NCBI GenBank assembly: GCA_028345055.1
Contig: JAOMCO010000011.1
Span: 1-35,576, forward strand
Source of the DNA: Candidatus Thioglobus sp.
Lineage (GTDB): Bacteria > Pseudomonadota > Gammaproteobacteria > PS1 > Pseudothioglobaceae
Direction of reading: 5' to 3'
DNA: 35,576 nucleotides
The translations under genes and the position numbers were made by a program. Below, piece by piece: positions 25,048 through 32,927 of this stretch. The number at the start of each line of letters is the position of its first letter. Position 1 is the stretch's first letter. The notes beneath the pieces were generated by a model. The model saw only the letters and a list, made by a program, of their open reading frames with translations, was not told the DNA's origin and searched no databases.

Positions 25048-26420
25048 TTGGATATTTAGCGCTTGCAAGAGAGACTTTTGATGTTGAATTTGCTGAATCT
25101 AAATTTATCAAAGGAAAAACTATTTTGCAATCTCTCTCGCCAGATGCAATAGGATTTGATAAATTAATTACAAATGATTTAGTGGCAGATGAAGCTTTGT
25201 CTTTTTTTGAAAGCAACATGTGTGAAAAAATTTTTCTCTTTCAAACAACGTTTACTGATGCCAAGTTTCTCTTAAACTTTGCCAAGTCTATTCAAAGACC
25301 ATTATGTATCGTTTCTTTTCCAGAGCCTAGAACTGGTGGAAGATTGAGATTAAATTCAGTTTGTGGGCTTAATCTAGCAATGCACTCTCTAATTAAAAAT
25401 GATATTACTCCTGATTTCGTAATTATGGGAGAGGATGACAAAACTAATGAAATATCGTTTTCTAACTTTATTCAAAGTCAAAATGAAAGCAAAAAAATAT
25501 CATGGAATATAGCGTCTATTTCAGATCATACAGCTGACTTTGACTATTCTATTGACAAACAAACAATTGGAATTATTGGAACCAGGCCTGAAGGATTTGA
25601 TACCTGTGACTATGACTCAAACGAGGTTACTTCTAAACTCAATGTTTCTCTAATTGATCTCGAACTTGAAGATTTATTTGATGAGGCTAGAGATATTGAA
25701 CAAGATACAATTATTAAAACTAAAAATACTGTCTCTAGCTACTTGGCAGGTACAGAGGAATTGGTTCAGGAAGAATTCGACAAGAGCCTTTCTATTTTTC
25801 ACGGACTTGAAAACCTAAAAGATAAACATAATTTAGATGCGTTTGCCATTAGATGCTGGCCTGAAACTTTTACGGAATATGGATGCGCTTCATGTGGCCC
25901 TATGGCAATGATGAATGAAAAGATGGTTAGTTGTGCTTGCGAGGCAGATGTTTTGGGAGGTATCAGTTGTAACATTCTCAATCAAATGAATAATGATCCT
26001 TCGCTTTTAGTCGATATTGTTGATGTTGATAAATCAGATAATTCTCTAGTTTTTTGGCATTGCGGCTTAGCACCTATTAGTATGGCAAAAGAAGGTACCG
26101 CAAAGTCTGGAATTCACTCAAACAGAAAAAAACCACTCCTTCATGACTTTAGCCTGAAGGAAGGAAAAATTACGATATTTAGGGTCTCTAAGGCAAAAGG
26201 AAAGCTTCAGTTTTTTGTAATGAATGGTGAGGTTCTCGATCGACCGAATTCATTCTCAGGAACCTCAGGAGTAATTAATTTAGGCGATGACAGCGCACAT
26301 AAATTAGAGCAAATGTTTAAGGGCGGTTTAGAGCACCATGTAGCATTTACTTATGGTGATATTTCTGACAAACTTATCCATTTTGGCCAGCAAATGAACA
26401 TACCAACTTATACGCTATGA
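25044..26420 (+). CDS. L-fucose/arabinose isomerase-like protein
   Basis: A 458-residue protein of the fucose-isomerase superfamily (COG2407-like). Probable Mn ligands are E300 in ACEADVLGG and D324 in LLVDIVDVD, whose spacing of 24 equals that of E337 and D361 in E. coli FucI, with H339 in FWHCGLAP and a later His pair in GLEHHVAFTYGD. IIGTRPEGFDTCDY and the Cys-rich IRCWPE...YGCASCGP segment are typical. Such enzymes convert an aldose to a ketose; one branch (SqvD/SftI type) isomerises sulfoquinovose. Start and preceding stop overlap as ATGA. It would supply the ketose for the kinase downstream. Confidence 0.8.
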   Translation: MIGYLALARETFDVEFAESKFIKGKTILQSLSPDAIGFDKLITNDLVADEALSFFESNMCEKIFLFQTTFTDAKFLLNFAKSIQRPLCIVSFPEPRTGGRLRLNSVCGLNLAMHSLIKNDITPDFVIMGEDDKTNEISFSNFIQSQNESKKISWNIASISDHTADFDYSIDKQTIGIIGTRPEGFDTCDYDSNEVTSKLNVSLIDLELEDLFDEARDIEQDTIIKTKNTVSSYLAGTEELVQEEFDKSLSIFHGLENLKDKHNLDAFAIRCWPETFTEYGCASCGPMAMMNEKMVSCACEADVLGGISCNILNQMNNDPSLLVDIVDVDKSDNSLVFWHCGLAPISMAKEGTAKSGIHSNRKKPLLHDFSLKEGKITIFRVSKAKGKLQFFVMNGEVLDRPNSFSGTSGVINLGDDSAHKLEQMFKGGLEHHVAFTYGDISDKLIHFGQQMNIPTYTL

Positions 26421-27505
26421 TAGAAAAAATTAAATATGCCATTATTGGTGCTGGATGTATGGGTCAAGAACATATCTTAAACATTGGAATAATTGATGAT
26501 GCTGAGGTTGTTGCATTATGTGATACCAGCGAGCAATCAATTAAAGATAGCCTTGAACTTCTTAATAATGAAGTCGCTATTTTTAATGATTACAATGATC
26601 TAATTGATGCAAATATTGCTAATGCATTCATCATTGCAACTCCCAACTTTACTCATATCGATGTTCTCAAAGATGTCATGAAATCAGAGGTTCATCTTTT
26701 AATTGAAAAACCCCTCTGCACGACTGTAAAAGACTGCAAAGAATTTGAAAAACTAGCAGAAAACTATCCTGGAGTCATCTGGACTGCAATGGAGTATCGT
26801 TATATGCCACCGGTCCAAAGAATGATTAAGGAGATTCATAATAATACAATTGGGGATTTAAAAATGCTTTCAATACGAGAGCATCGTTTTCCATTTCTTC
26901 ACAAAGTAGATGATTGGAATCGCTTTTCCATTAAAACTGGTGGAACTTTAGTTGAAAAATGCTGCCATTTTTTTGATTTGATGAGATTGATTGCGCAAAG
27001 TGAGCCCGTCAAGGTTTATGCCAGTGGCAATCAAGATGTAAACCATCTTGATGAAAACTATGATGGAATGACGCCTGATATTATTGACAATGCATTTGTT
27101 ACTGTTGACTTTGAAAATGGTGTTAGAGCCATCTTGGATTTATGTATGTTTGCGGAAAACTCTGAATATCAAGAGGAATTGTGTGCTGTGGGCTCTATTG
27201 GAAAAATTGAGACTGAAGTTCCGTCAAATGCCTCTGGTATAACTAATTCTGATATCAGAATTGGAATGAGAGTTGAACAAACTGCATTAAAAGAAAATAT
27301 AAAGGTAGATCCTAAAATTCATGATGCTGGTCACCATCATGGCTCCACATATTATGAGCATACTTCTTTTATTAATGCAATTCGGAATAACACAGAGTCG
27401 GAAGTATCCCTTAGAGATGGTTTAATTGCGGTTGCAATTGGTGAAGCTGCAGAAAAATCAATTAAAGAAGGGAGAGTTGTTCAAATGAGTGAATTCAACC
27501 TCTAG
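26417..27505 (+). CDS. Gfo/Idh/MocA-family protein
   Basis: A 362-residue NAD(P)-binding protein: Rossmann loop IIGAGCMGQEH (residues 9-19), EKPL with Lys98, and a second alpha/beta domain with YRYMPPVQRM, REHRFPFL, DWNRFSIKTGGTLVEKCCHF and DLCMFAE. Family members oxidise sugars or polyols, and some are NAD+-dependent glycosidases that use a transient oxidation (GH109, GH188). The conserved KCCHFFDLMR and HHHGSTYYEH segments could hold catalytic His residues. It overlaps the isomerase gene by 4 nt. If the pathway begins from a glycoside such as sulfoquinovosyl glycerol, this protein could be the gateway glycosidase, since no classical sulfoquinovosidase is in the window. That is speculation. 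Confidence 0.85.
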   Translation: MIEKIKYAIIGAGCMGQEHILNIGIIDDAEVVALCDTSEQSIKDSLELLNNEVAIFNDYNDLIDANIANAFIIATPNFTHIDVLKDVMKSEVHLLIEKPLCTTVKDCKEFEKLAENYPGVIWTAMEYRYMPPVQRMIKEIHNNTIGDLKMLSIREHRFPFLHKVDDWNRFSIKTGGTLVEKCCHFFDLMRLIAQSEPVKVYASGNQDVNHLDENYDGMTPDIIDNAFVTVDFENGVRAILDLCMFAENSEYQEELCAVGSIGKIETEVPSNASGITNSDIRIGMRVEQTALKENIKVDPKIHDAGHHHGSTYYEHTSFINAIRNNTESEVSLRDGLIAVAIGEAAEKSIKEGRVVQMSEFNL

Positions 27506-27541
27506 CAACAATAACTCCATATTTTCATTAAAATTGACTAA

Positions 27542-28447
27542 ATGATTACATGCGTTGGACCTATTTTTCTGGATAGAGTGATCAAGATTGATCGCTTTCC
27601 TGATAAGCCAATTAAACTAGTAGCAAGTGGACTTGAAAAACGCCTAGGTGGACCTGCTCCAGTTGCAAGTTTTGCAATTAAATCATTAGGTGGCGAAGCT
27701 GAATTTATAGGGCGTTTTGGCGACGACGATGCTGCTGATTATTTAAAGTCGGAATTACTAAATTCTGGAATATCTATCCAAAAGTCTATTGATGTAGTCG
27801 ATGCGCAAACATCTCAAAGTCATATTTTTGAGGATCGAAAAGGCGAAAGAATGCTTGCAGTATATAACGAAGAAAAGCTTACTAATGAAAAAATCTTACC
27901 ATCATTTGACTTTTCCAGTAACCAATCATATCTTGTAGATACGAATTGGATTGAGGCGGCTCATTTTGTTGCCATTCAGTCAAAAAAACACAAGATTAAT
28001 TGCGTAGTAGATCTTGATAATTTTAATAACAGCAAAATAGTTGATGAAGTAGTCAATTCTGCTTCACATCCGGTCTTTTCGGAAATTGGATTGAACCAGT
28101 ACACAGACAATATGCCTATTATTGATGCATTAAAAAGTCTTTACCAAAAAAATCAAAAGTTTTATGCTGTAACTCTTGGAGCTAAAGGCGTTTATTGGGT
28201 TGAAAATGGAGACATTTTCCACTGCCAATCTCCAGAGATTAACGTCAAAGAAACCAATGGAGCTGGAGATGTCTTTCATGGAGCGTTTGCTCAATTTATC
28301 AGGACTAAAACCTCAAAGGAGGCTATTGAGTTAGCAACTGCTACTGCGTCACTCAAGTGCACTAGATCTGGAGGAATTAAAACTCTCCCAGACTATCCGG
28401 AAGTAAAAGAATTTTTAAATCAAATAGAACCATCTAAACAAATATAG
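27542..28447 (+). CDS. PfkB-family sugar kinase, YihV (sulfofructose kinase)-like
   Basis: A 301-residue ribokinase-fold kinase. The C-terminal signature NGAGDVFHGAFAQF (base Asp243) and LKCTRSGG closely parallel E. coli YihV (GAGDVFHGA, LKCTRPGG), as do EFIGRFGDDD, TSQSHIF, KGER and HPVFSEIGL. This goes beyond general PfkB similarity. From recall of YihV, the sulfonate is held by Lys27, Asn109 and Arg138; here the aligned residues are Lys25, Val107 and Asn135, so only the Lys is kept. It should phosphorylate C1 of a ketose, giving the aldolase its substrate. It follows a 36-nt gap and lies 3 nt before the dehydrogenase. Sulfofructose or another 6-modified ketose is likely. Confidence 0.85.
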   Translation: MITCVGPIFLDRVIKIDRFPDKPIKLVASGLEKRLGGPAPVASFAIKSLGGEAEFIGRFGDDDAADYLKSELLNSGISIQKSIDVVDAQTSQSHIFEDRKGERMLAVYNEEKLTNEKILPSFDFSSNQSYLVDTNWIEAAHFVAIQSKKHKINCVVDLDNFNNSKIVDEVVNSASHPVFSEIGLNQYTDNMPIIDALKSLYQKNQKFYAVTLGAKGVYWVENGDIFHCQSPEINVKETNGAGDVFHGAFAQFIRTKTSKEAIELATATASLKCTRSGGIKTLPDYPEVKEFLNQIEPSKQI

Positions 28448-28450
28448 ACA

Positions 28451-29377
28451 ATGAAAAAAGTACTAATAACAGAATTCATGGAGCAAGACAGTGTTGATAA
28501 AATTTCAAAAAGTTTTGAAGTAACTTATGACCCTAGTCTTTATGAAAATCCCGAGAATTTGAGCTCTTTAATAATGGAAACTGATGCTGTCATAGTTCGA
28601 AATAAGACTCAGCTTACTGAAGAGCTTCTATTGAAGGCGAATAAATTAAGTTTTGTTGGAAGACTAGGTGTCGGTTTGGACAATATTGATACTGATTTTT
28701 GTTCAGCTAATGGTATTTTTGTTCAGCCAGCTACAGGTATGAATGCTGACTCGGTGGCTGAATATGTCATTACTTGTGCATTATCATTATTAAAAAATAT
28801 TCCAATTGCTCACTCCGGAACTGCTTCAGGGCAATGGCCAAGAACCTCTATTGAGTCGAGAGAGTTAGGAGGAAAAACTCTTGGACTTCTTGGTTTTGGT
28901 ACCATTGGAAGAAAGGTCTGTCGGTTGGCCCAGTTGTTTGGAGCAGAAGTAATCGCATATGACCCTTTTTTTCAGAAATCTGATGTTTCTGAATTCGATA
29001 TATCTCTTGTGGAGCAAGAAAACCTTTTTAGTCTTTCTGATGTAATTTCGATTCACCTTCCCTTAACCAATGACACAAAAGACTTAATCAATGAAAATTC
29101 ATTTAAATTGATGAAGCGTAATCCAATTATTATTAATTCTTCAAGAGGTTCAATTGTCAACGAGCTAGATTTGATCGAAGCTTATAGCCAAAATGTAATT
29201 AGTGGCTTTGCTCTTGACGTGTATAGCTCTGAGCCAGTTCAAGAGGATTTTTACAAACAAATCTCAAACTCAATGAACTGTATTCTTACCCCTCATAACT
29301 CAGGTGTAACATCTGAGTCAAATGTCAGAGTTAGCCAATTCATTGCAGAAAAGACGATTGACTTTCTTGAGAGTTAA
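28451..29377 (+). CDS. D-isomer-specific 2-hydroxyacid dehydrogenase (possibly SlcC-like)
   Basis: A 308-residue SerA-like dehydrogenase without the C-terminal ACT domain. The NAD loop [12 protein letters not shown] is central; the catalytic Arg is in [11 protein letters not shown], the Glu region in LDVYSSEPV and the His in [13 protein letters not shown]. The N-terminal [12 protein letters not shown] and [11 protein letters not shown] motifs recall (S)-sulfolactate dehydrogenase SlcC of sulfonate degraders, though SerA relatives also share GVGxDN. It ends the operon and its stop overlaps the convergent glpK stop by 4 nt. A substrate such as sulfolactate, glycerate or phosphoglycerate cannot be fixed from sequence. 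Confidence 0.85.
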   Translation: MKKVLITEFMEQDSVDKISKSFEVTYDPSLYENPENLSSLIMETDAVIVRNKTQLTEELLLKANKLSFVGRLGVGLDNIDTDFCSANGIFVQPATGMNADSVAEYVITCALSLLKNIPIAHSGTASGQWPRTSIESRELGGKTLGLLGFGTIGRKVCRLAQLFGAEVIAYDPFFQKSDVSEFDISLVEQENLFSLSDVISIHLPLTNDTKDLINENSFKLMKRNPIIINSSRGSIVNELDLIEAYSQNVISGFALDVYSSEPVQEDFYKQISNSMNCILTPHNSGVTSESNVRVSQFIAEKTIDFLES

Positions 29378-30873
29378 TTATTGGAGAGTGTTCTCTTAAC
29401 TGCGTCTTTCCATCCAGAGAGTTTCCTTTGTCTATGTTCATCTGTCATCTTTGAATTAAATTGACTTTCTGACTGCCAAGTCTCAGAAAACTCATCCATT
29501 GATGGATAAAAGCCAACTTGCATACCAGCTAAATATGCCGCACCTAATGCAGTTGTTTCAAGATTTTTTGGCCTATCAACTGGAAGTTCAACCAGATCAG
29601 AAAGCATCTGCATTGTCCAGTTTGAAGCGGCCATACCTCCATCCACTCTAATAGCACTAAGTTTGCTTTCACCCAAATCTTTTGAAATTGCATTTAATAA
29701 ATCAGAAGTTTGATAACAGACTGACTCAAGTGTAGCCTTAGTGATTTCAGCTGGACCTGTATTACGAGTCATTCCAAAAAGCGCACCCCGACAGTCTGGA
29801 TCCCAATACGGTGCACCTAGCCCTACAAATGCTGGAACAAGATAAACATCTTGAGACACATCAGCCTGCATTGCAAGTGTTTCAGATTGCTCAGCTGAAT
29901 CAATGAATTTTAAACTATCACGCAGCCATTGAACTGCAGCTCCAGCGATAAAAATTGACCCTTCAAGAGCGTAACAAGTTTTACCACTTACTTGGAAAGC
30001 CAGGGTAGTAAGTAATTTATTGTTTGACTTAATAGGCTCAAAGCCAGTATTAATTAATACAAAGCAACCAGTGCCATAAGTCGATTTCACCATGCCAGGA
30101 TGAAAACATGCCTGACCAACAAGAGCAGACGGCTGATCACCAATTGATGCTGCAATTGGTATCTCTGTGCCAAAGACAGACTCATCAACTTTTCCAAAGT
30201 CAGCAGCATTATCATAAACCTGAGGAAGCATTGATGCAGGAACATTGAAAAGGTCCAGCAAATCTTCATCCCAGCTTCCATCATGAATATTATATAAAAG
30301 GGTTCGACAAGCATTAGTGGCATCAGTTGAGTGAACTTTCTTATCACTTAATCGCCACATAAGAAAGCAATCAATTGTTCCAAAGAGAAGTTGACCTTTA
30401 TTAGCTTTTTCACGAGCACCCTCAACATTATCGAGAATCCAGGCAATTTTAGTGGCACAAAAATAAGGATCAAGAAGAAGTCCTGTTTTTTGGTTCACTT
30501 GAGACTCGTGACCCAAATCTTTTAAACTTTGGCACTGATCAGAGGTTCTTCGATCCTGCCAAACAATGGCATTATAAATCGGCTTACCAGTCTCCTTGTC
30601 CCAAACAACTGTCGTCTCTCTTTGATTGGTGATGCCTATTGCTTCAATTTGATTAGGCTCAATTTTCGATTCTGTAATTGCGCTCCGGCAGCTCTCAACT
30701 GTTGAAGTCCAAATTTCCTCAGGATCATGTTCAACCCAACCAGAATCAGGAAAAAATTGCGTAAACTCTCTTTGCCCTATTGAAATAATTTCATAGTTTT
30801 CATCAAATAAGACGCCTCTTGATGAGGTCGTTCCTTGATCAATCGACAATATATATTTTGTAATTTTTGACAT
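29374..30873 (-). CDS. glpK: glycerol kinase
   Basis: Phosphorylates glycerol to sn-glycerol 3-phosphate. The 499-residue length and motifs are canonical: [17 protein letters not shown] at the N-terminus, [48 protein letters not shown] and [18 protein letters not shown]. It stands alone, without glpF or glpD nearby, between the aldolase operon (convergent) and iclR (divergent). A TTGAAT-N18-TATACT promoter and a candidate IclR-type site lie upstream, suggesting induction together with the aldolase/importer system. Glycerol released from a glycosylglycerol would explain its placement. Confidence 0.97.
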   Translation of the reverse strand: MSKITKYILSIDQGTTSSRGVLFDENYEIISIGQREFTQFFPDSGWVEHDPEEIWTSTVESCRSAITESKIEPNQIEAIGITNQRETTVVWDKETGKPIYNAIVWQDRRTSDQCQSLKDLGHESQVNQKTGLLLDPYFCATKIAWILDNVEGAREKANKGQLLFGTIDCFLMWRLSDKKVHSTDATNACRTLLYNIHDGSWDEDLLDLFNVPASMLPQVYDNAADFGKVDESVFGTEIPIAASIGDQPSALVGQACFHPGMVKSTYGTGCFVLINTGFEPIKSNNKLLTTLAFQVSGKTCYALEGSIFIAGAAVQWLRDSLKFIDSAEQSETLAMQADVSQDVYLVPAFVGLGAPYWDPDCRGALFGMTRNTGPAEITKATLESVCYQTSDLLNAISKDLGESKLSAIRVDGGMAASNWTMQMLSDLVELPVDRPKNLETTALGAAYLAGMQVGFYPSMDEFSETWQSESQFNSKMTDEHRQRKLSGWKDAVKRTLSNN

Positions 30874-30939
30874 TTTTTTACTTTTTTGATTTGAGTAATA
30901 TCTAAGACTTCAAAAGGATATTCCAAATAATGAGACTAT

Positions 30940-30956
30940 GTTCTACTATTGAAAAC
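30940..30956. promoter_or_regulatory. candidate IclR-type operator, copy 2
   Basis: GTTCTACTATTGAAAAC, 14 of 17 positions identical to the copy at 23967-23983. It lies 12 nt downstream of the glpK -10 box, about where transcription would start and proceed, and on the other side upstream of iclR. A repressor bound here would block glpK. Confidence 0.55.
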
Positions 30957-30968
30957 TTAATAAAATGT

Positions 30969-30998
30969 AGTATACATTATCTGTTAAAATTTATTCAA
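30969..30998 (-). promoter_or_regulatory. sigma70-type promoter of glpK
   Basis: On the minus strand, -35 TTGAAT (30998-30993), 18 bp, -10 TATACT (30974-30969). The -10 context ATGTATACTAC is nearly the same as that of the proposed promoter of the second importer. The leader of about 90 nt contains the candidate operator. Confidence 0.55.
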
Positions 30999-31062
30999 AA
31001 ATAGGCTTAAAAGTCTGATTATATAGAGCTATTCTAACTATAAATATATGATCCAATAAGTT

Positions 31063-31851
31063 ATGTCAAATGAAAAAAGAGGAGACGGTACTGTAGGAAA
31101 GGCACTAGATGTTCTCAGTGAAGTTGCAGATATCGGCTCTCCAGTAAGATTCTCCAGTCTACTTAAAACTAGTAAGTATCCAAAAGCTACTCTTTATAGA
31201 CTTCTTCAAACACTTCTAAATCAAGATATGCTCAGCTATAATGAAGAAGAGCAAACCTACAAACTAGGACTCAAGCTTGTTAGGATGGCTCATTCCGCAT
31301 GGCTTCAAAGCTCATTAGCCCCAGTAGCAGTTCCCTTTATTGATGATTTGTCTGCAAAAGTTGGAGAAACTGTTCACTTGGCAGAGCTCGACAATGGTCA
31401 GGTCTTATATGTTGATAAGCGAAATCCAGCCTCTCCCATAGAGATGTATTCTCAAGCCGGTAAAGTTGGGCCGGCTTACTGCACAGGAGTTGGAAAAGCA
31501 ATGATGGCTTTCCTGAATGAATCAGAATTAAATAAGGTTATATCTAAGCAAGCATTTCATAAATATACTAAGCACACAATTACTTCTGCAAAAGCATTAA
31601 AGAAGGAACTCGCTACAATAAAAAAAGAAGGAATTTCATTTGATCGACAGGAGCATGAGGAAAAAATTATTTGTATCTCCTCCCCTATTCTTACAACAAA
31701 TGGTAAGGTGATTGGTGGCCTTTCTATTACAAGCTCTGTTGACATTCATAGCCTAAAAAGTCTTGAAAAATTTAAACCTAAATTGCTCGAAACTTCTCAG
31801 TTGATTGGAAAAGAGGCAGGGGCTTGGAGCTTTCCAGAAAAAAATTACTAA
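31063..31851 (+). CDS. IclR-family transcriptional regulator
   Basis: A 262-residue regulator with an N-terminal winged helix (VGKALDVLSEV, KYPKATLYRLLQTLLNQDML; residues about 10-65) and a C-terminal ligand-binding domain with ETVHLAELDNGQVLYVDKR, MYSQAGKVGPAYCTGVGKAM and a C-terminal ISSPILTTNGKVIGGLSI. Of the IclR families it looks like the sugar-acid/KdgR-type group, but the ligand is unknown. It is divergent from glpK and co-directional with the ATPase gene 16 nt downstream. A pair of similar 17-bp sites next to glpK and the aldolase/importer intergenic region are its likely targets. Confidence 0.92.
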   Translation: MSNEKRGDGTVGKALDVLSEVADIGSPVRFSSLLKTSKYPKATLYRLLQTLLNQDMLSYNEEEQTYKLGLKLVRMAHSAWLQSSLAPVAVPFIDDLSAKVGETVHLAELDNGQVLYVDKRNPASPIEMYSQAGKVGPAYCTGVGKAMMAFLNESELNKVISKQAFHKYTKHTITSAKALKKELATIKKEGISFDRQEHEEKIICISSPILTTNGKVIGGLSITSSVDIHSLKSLEKFKPKLLETSQLIGKEAGAWSFPEKNY

Positions 31852-31867
31852 TTAAATATTACTTGTT

Positions 31868-32926
31868 ATGGCATCCTTAAATATATCCAACGCGACTAAA
31901 AAATATGACGATTTAGAGGTCATTCACGGTATTGACCTAGAGATTCAAGATGGAGAGTTTTGTGTCTTTGTTGGGCCATCGGGATGCGGAAAGTCGACTT
32001 TACTAAGAATGATATCTGGACTAGAAGAGGTTACCAGCGGACAAATTCATATTGGTGAAAGAGATGTAACTACTATGCATCCTGCTGACAGGGGAATTGC
32101 AATGGTGTTTCAGTCCTATGCGCTATACCCACATATGACTGTGAGAGAGAACATGGGCTTTGGACTCAAAATGTCAAAAGTTCCTACAAATGAAATTGAT
32201 AAAAAAGTTAATGAAGCGGCTGAAATCCTTCATTTAGAAGAGTATCTAGATAGAAAACCAAAGACTCTTTCTGGAGGCCAAAGACAGAGAGTAGCAATTG
32301 GAAGGTCGATTGTTAGAGGTCCAGAGGTTTTTCTATTTGATGAGCCTTTATCTAATCTTGATGCAGAGCTCAGAGTTGAGATGAGGGTGGAGATTTCTCG
32401 CCTTCACCGTGAACTGGGGACCACAATCATTTATGTGACTCATGATCAAGTCGAGGCAATGACCTTAGCAGATAAAATTGTCGTTCTAAAGGATGGGTTA
32501 ATTCAACAAGTTGGAACACCATTGTCACTCTATGATGACCCAGAAAATGTTTTTGTAGCTGGATTTATTGGCTCACCGACCATCAATTTTGTAAGGGGTG
32601 ATATTAATGGCTCTAAGCTTTCGATACCTAACCTAAAAACTATCAAACTTGAGATTGATCAATCTATTGCTTCTTCTCACTCAGAACTACTCATTGGACT
32701 CAGGCCTCAACATTTAACTCTTGTTGAGTCAGGCGATCTAGAGGTTGAATTTACTGAGGCCTTGGGAGATATATCCTACGTTTACCTTAAGACTTTAAAT
32801 GGAGAACGAATTGTTGTTGAGTCGAGGGAAGAGAAATTACCATCAACGGGAGCTTTAGTAGGTATTAAAGCTAAAGCCTCAAAAGCTTTATTTTTTGACC
32901 CTAAAACAGAGCTTAGAGTTAAATAA
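31868..32926 (+). CDS. orphan sugar ABC transporter ATPase (MalK/UgpC type)
   Basis: Third CUT1-type ATPase in the window, 352 residues, with Walker [50 protein letters not shown] and YVTHDQVEAM all intact, plus a C-terminal regulatory domain with LIGLRPQHL. It follows iclR by 16 nt and no permease or binding protein is next to it; the next gene, on the other strand, ends 1 nt away. It may serve an importer encoded beyond the window, or be a shared ATPase for several importers, as MsmK is in streptococci. Confidence 0.94.
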   Translation: MASLNISNATKKYDDLEVIHGIDLEIQDGEFCVFVGPSGCGKSTLLRMISGLEEVTSGQIHIGERDVTTMHPADRGIAMVFQSYALYPHMTVRENMGFGLKMSKVPTNEIDKKVNEAAEILHLEEYLDRKPKTLSGGQRQRVAIGRSIVRGPEVFLFDEPLSNLDAELRVEMRVEISRLHRELGTTIIYVTHDQVEAMTLADKIVVLKDGLIQQVGTPLSLYDDPENVFVAGFIGSPTINFVRGDINGSKLSIPNLKTIKLEIDQSIASSHSELLIGLRPQHLTLVESGDLEVEFTEALGDISYVYLKTLNGERIVVESREEKLPSTGALVGIKAKASKALFFDPKTELRVK

Positions 32927-32927
32927 G

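Noticed and set aside
29371-29400. Bidirectional terminator between the dehydrogenase and glpK
   Set aside because: Only short GAGA/TCTC and GTTAA/TTAAC repeats, no stable stem or T-run.
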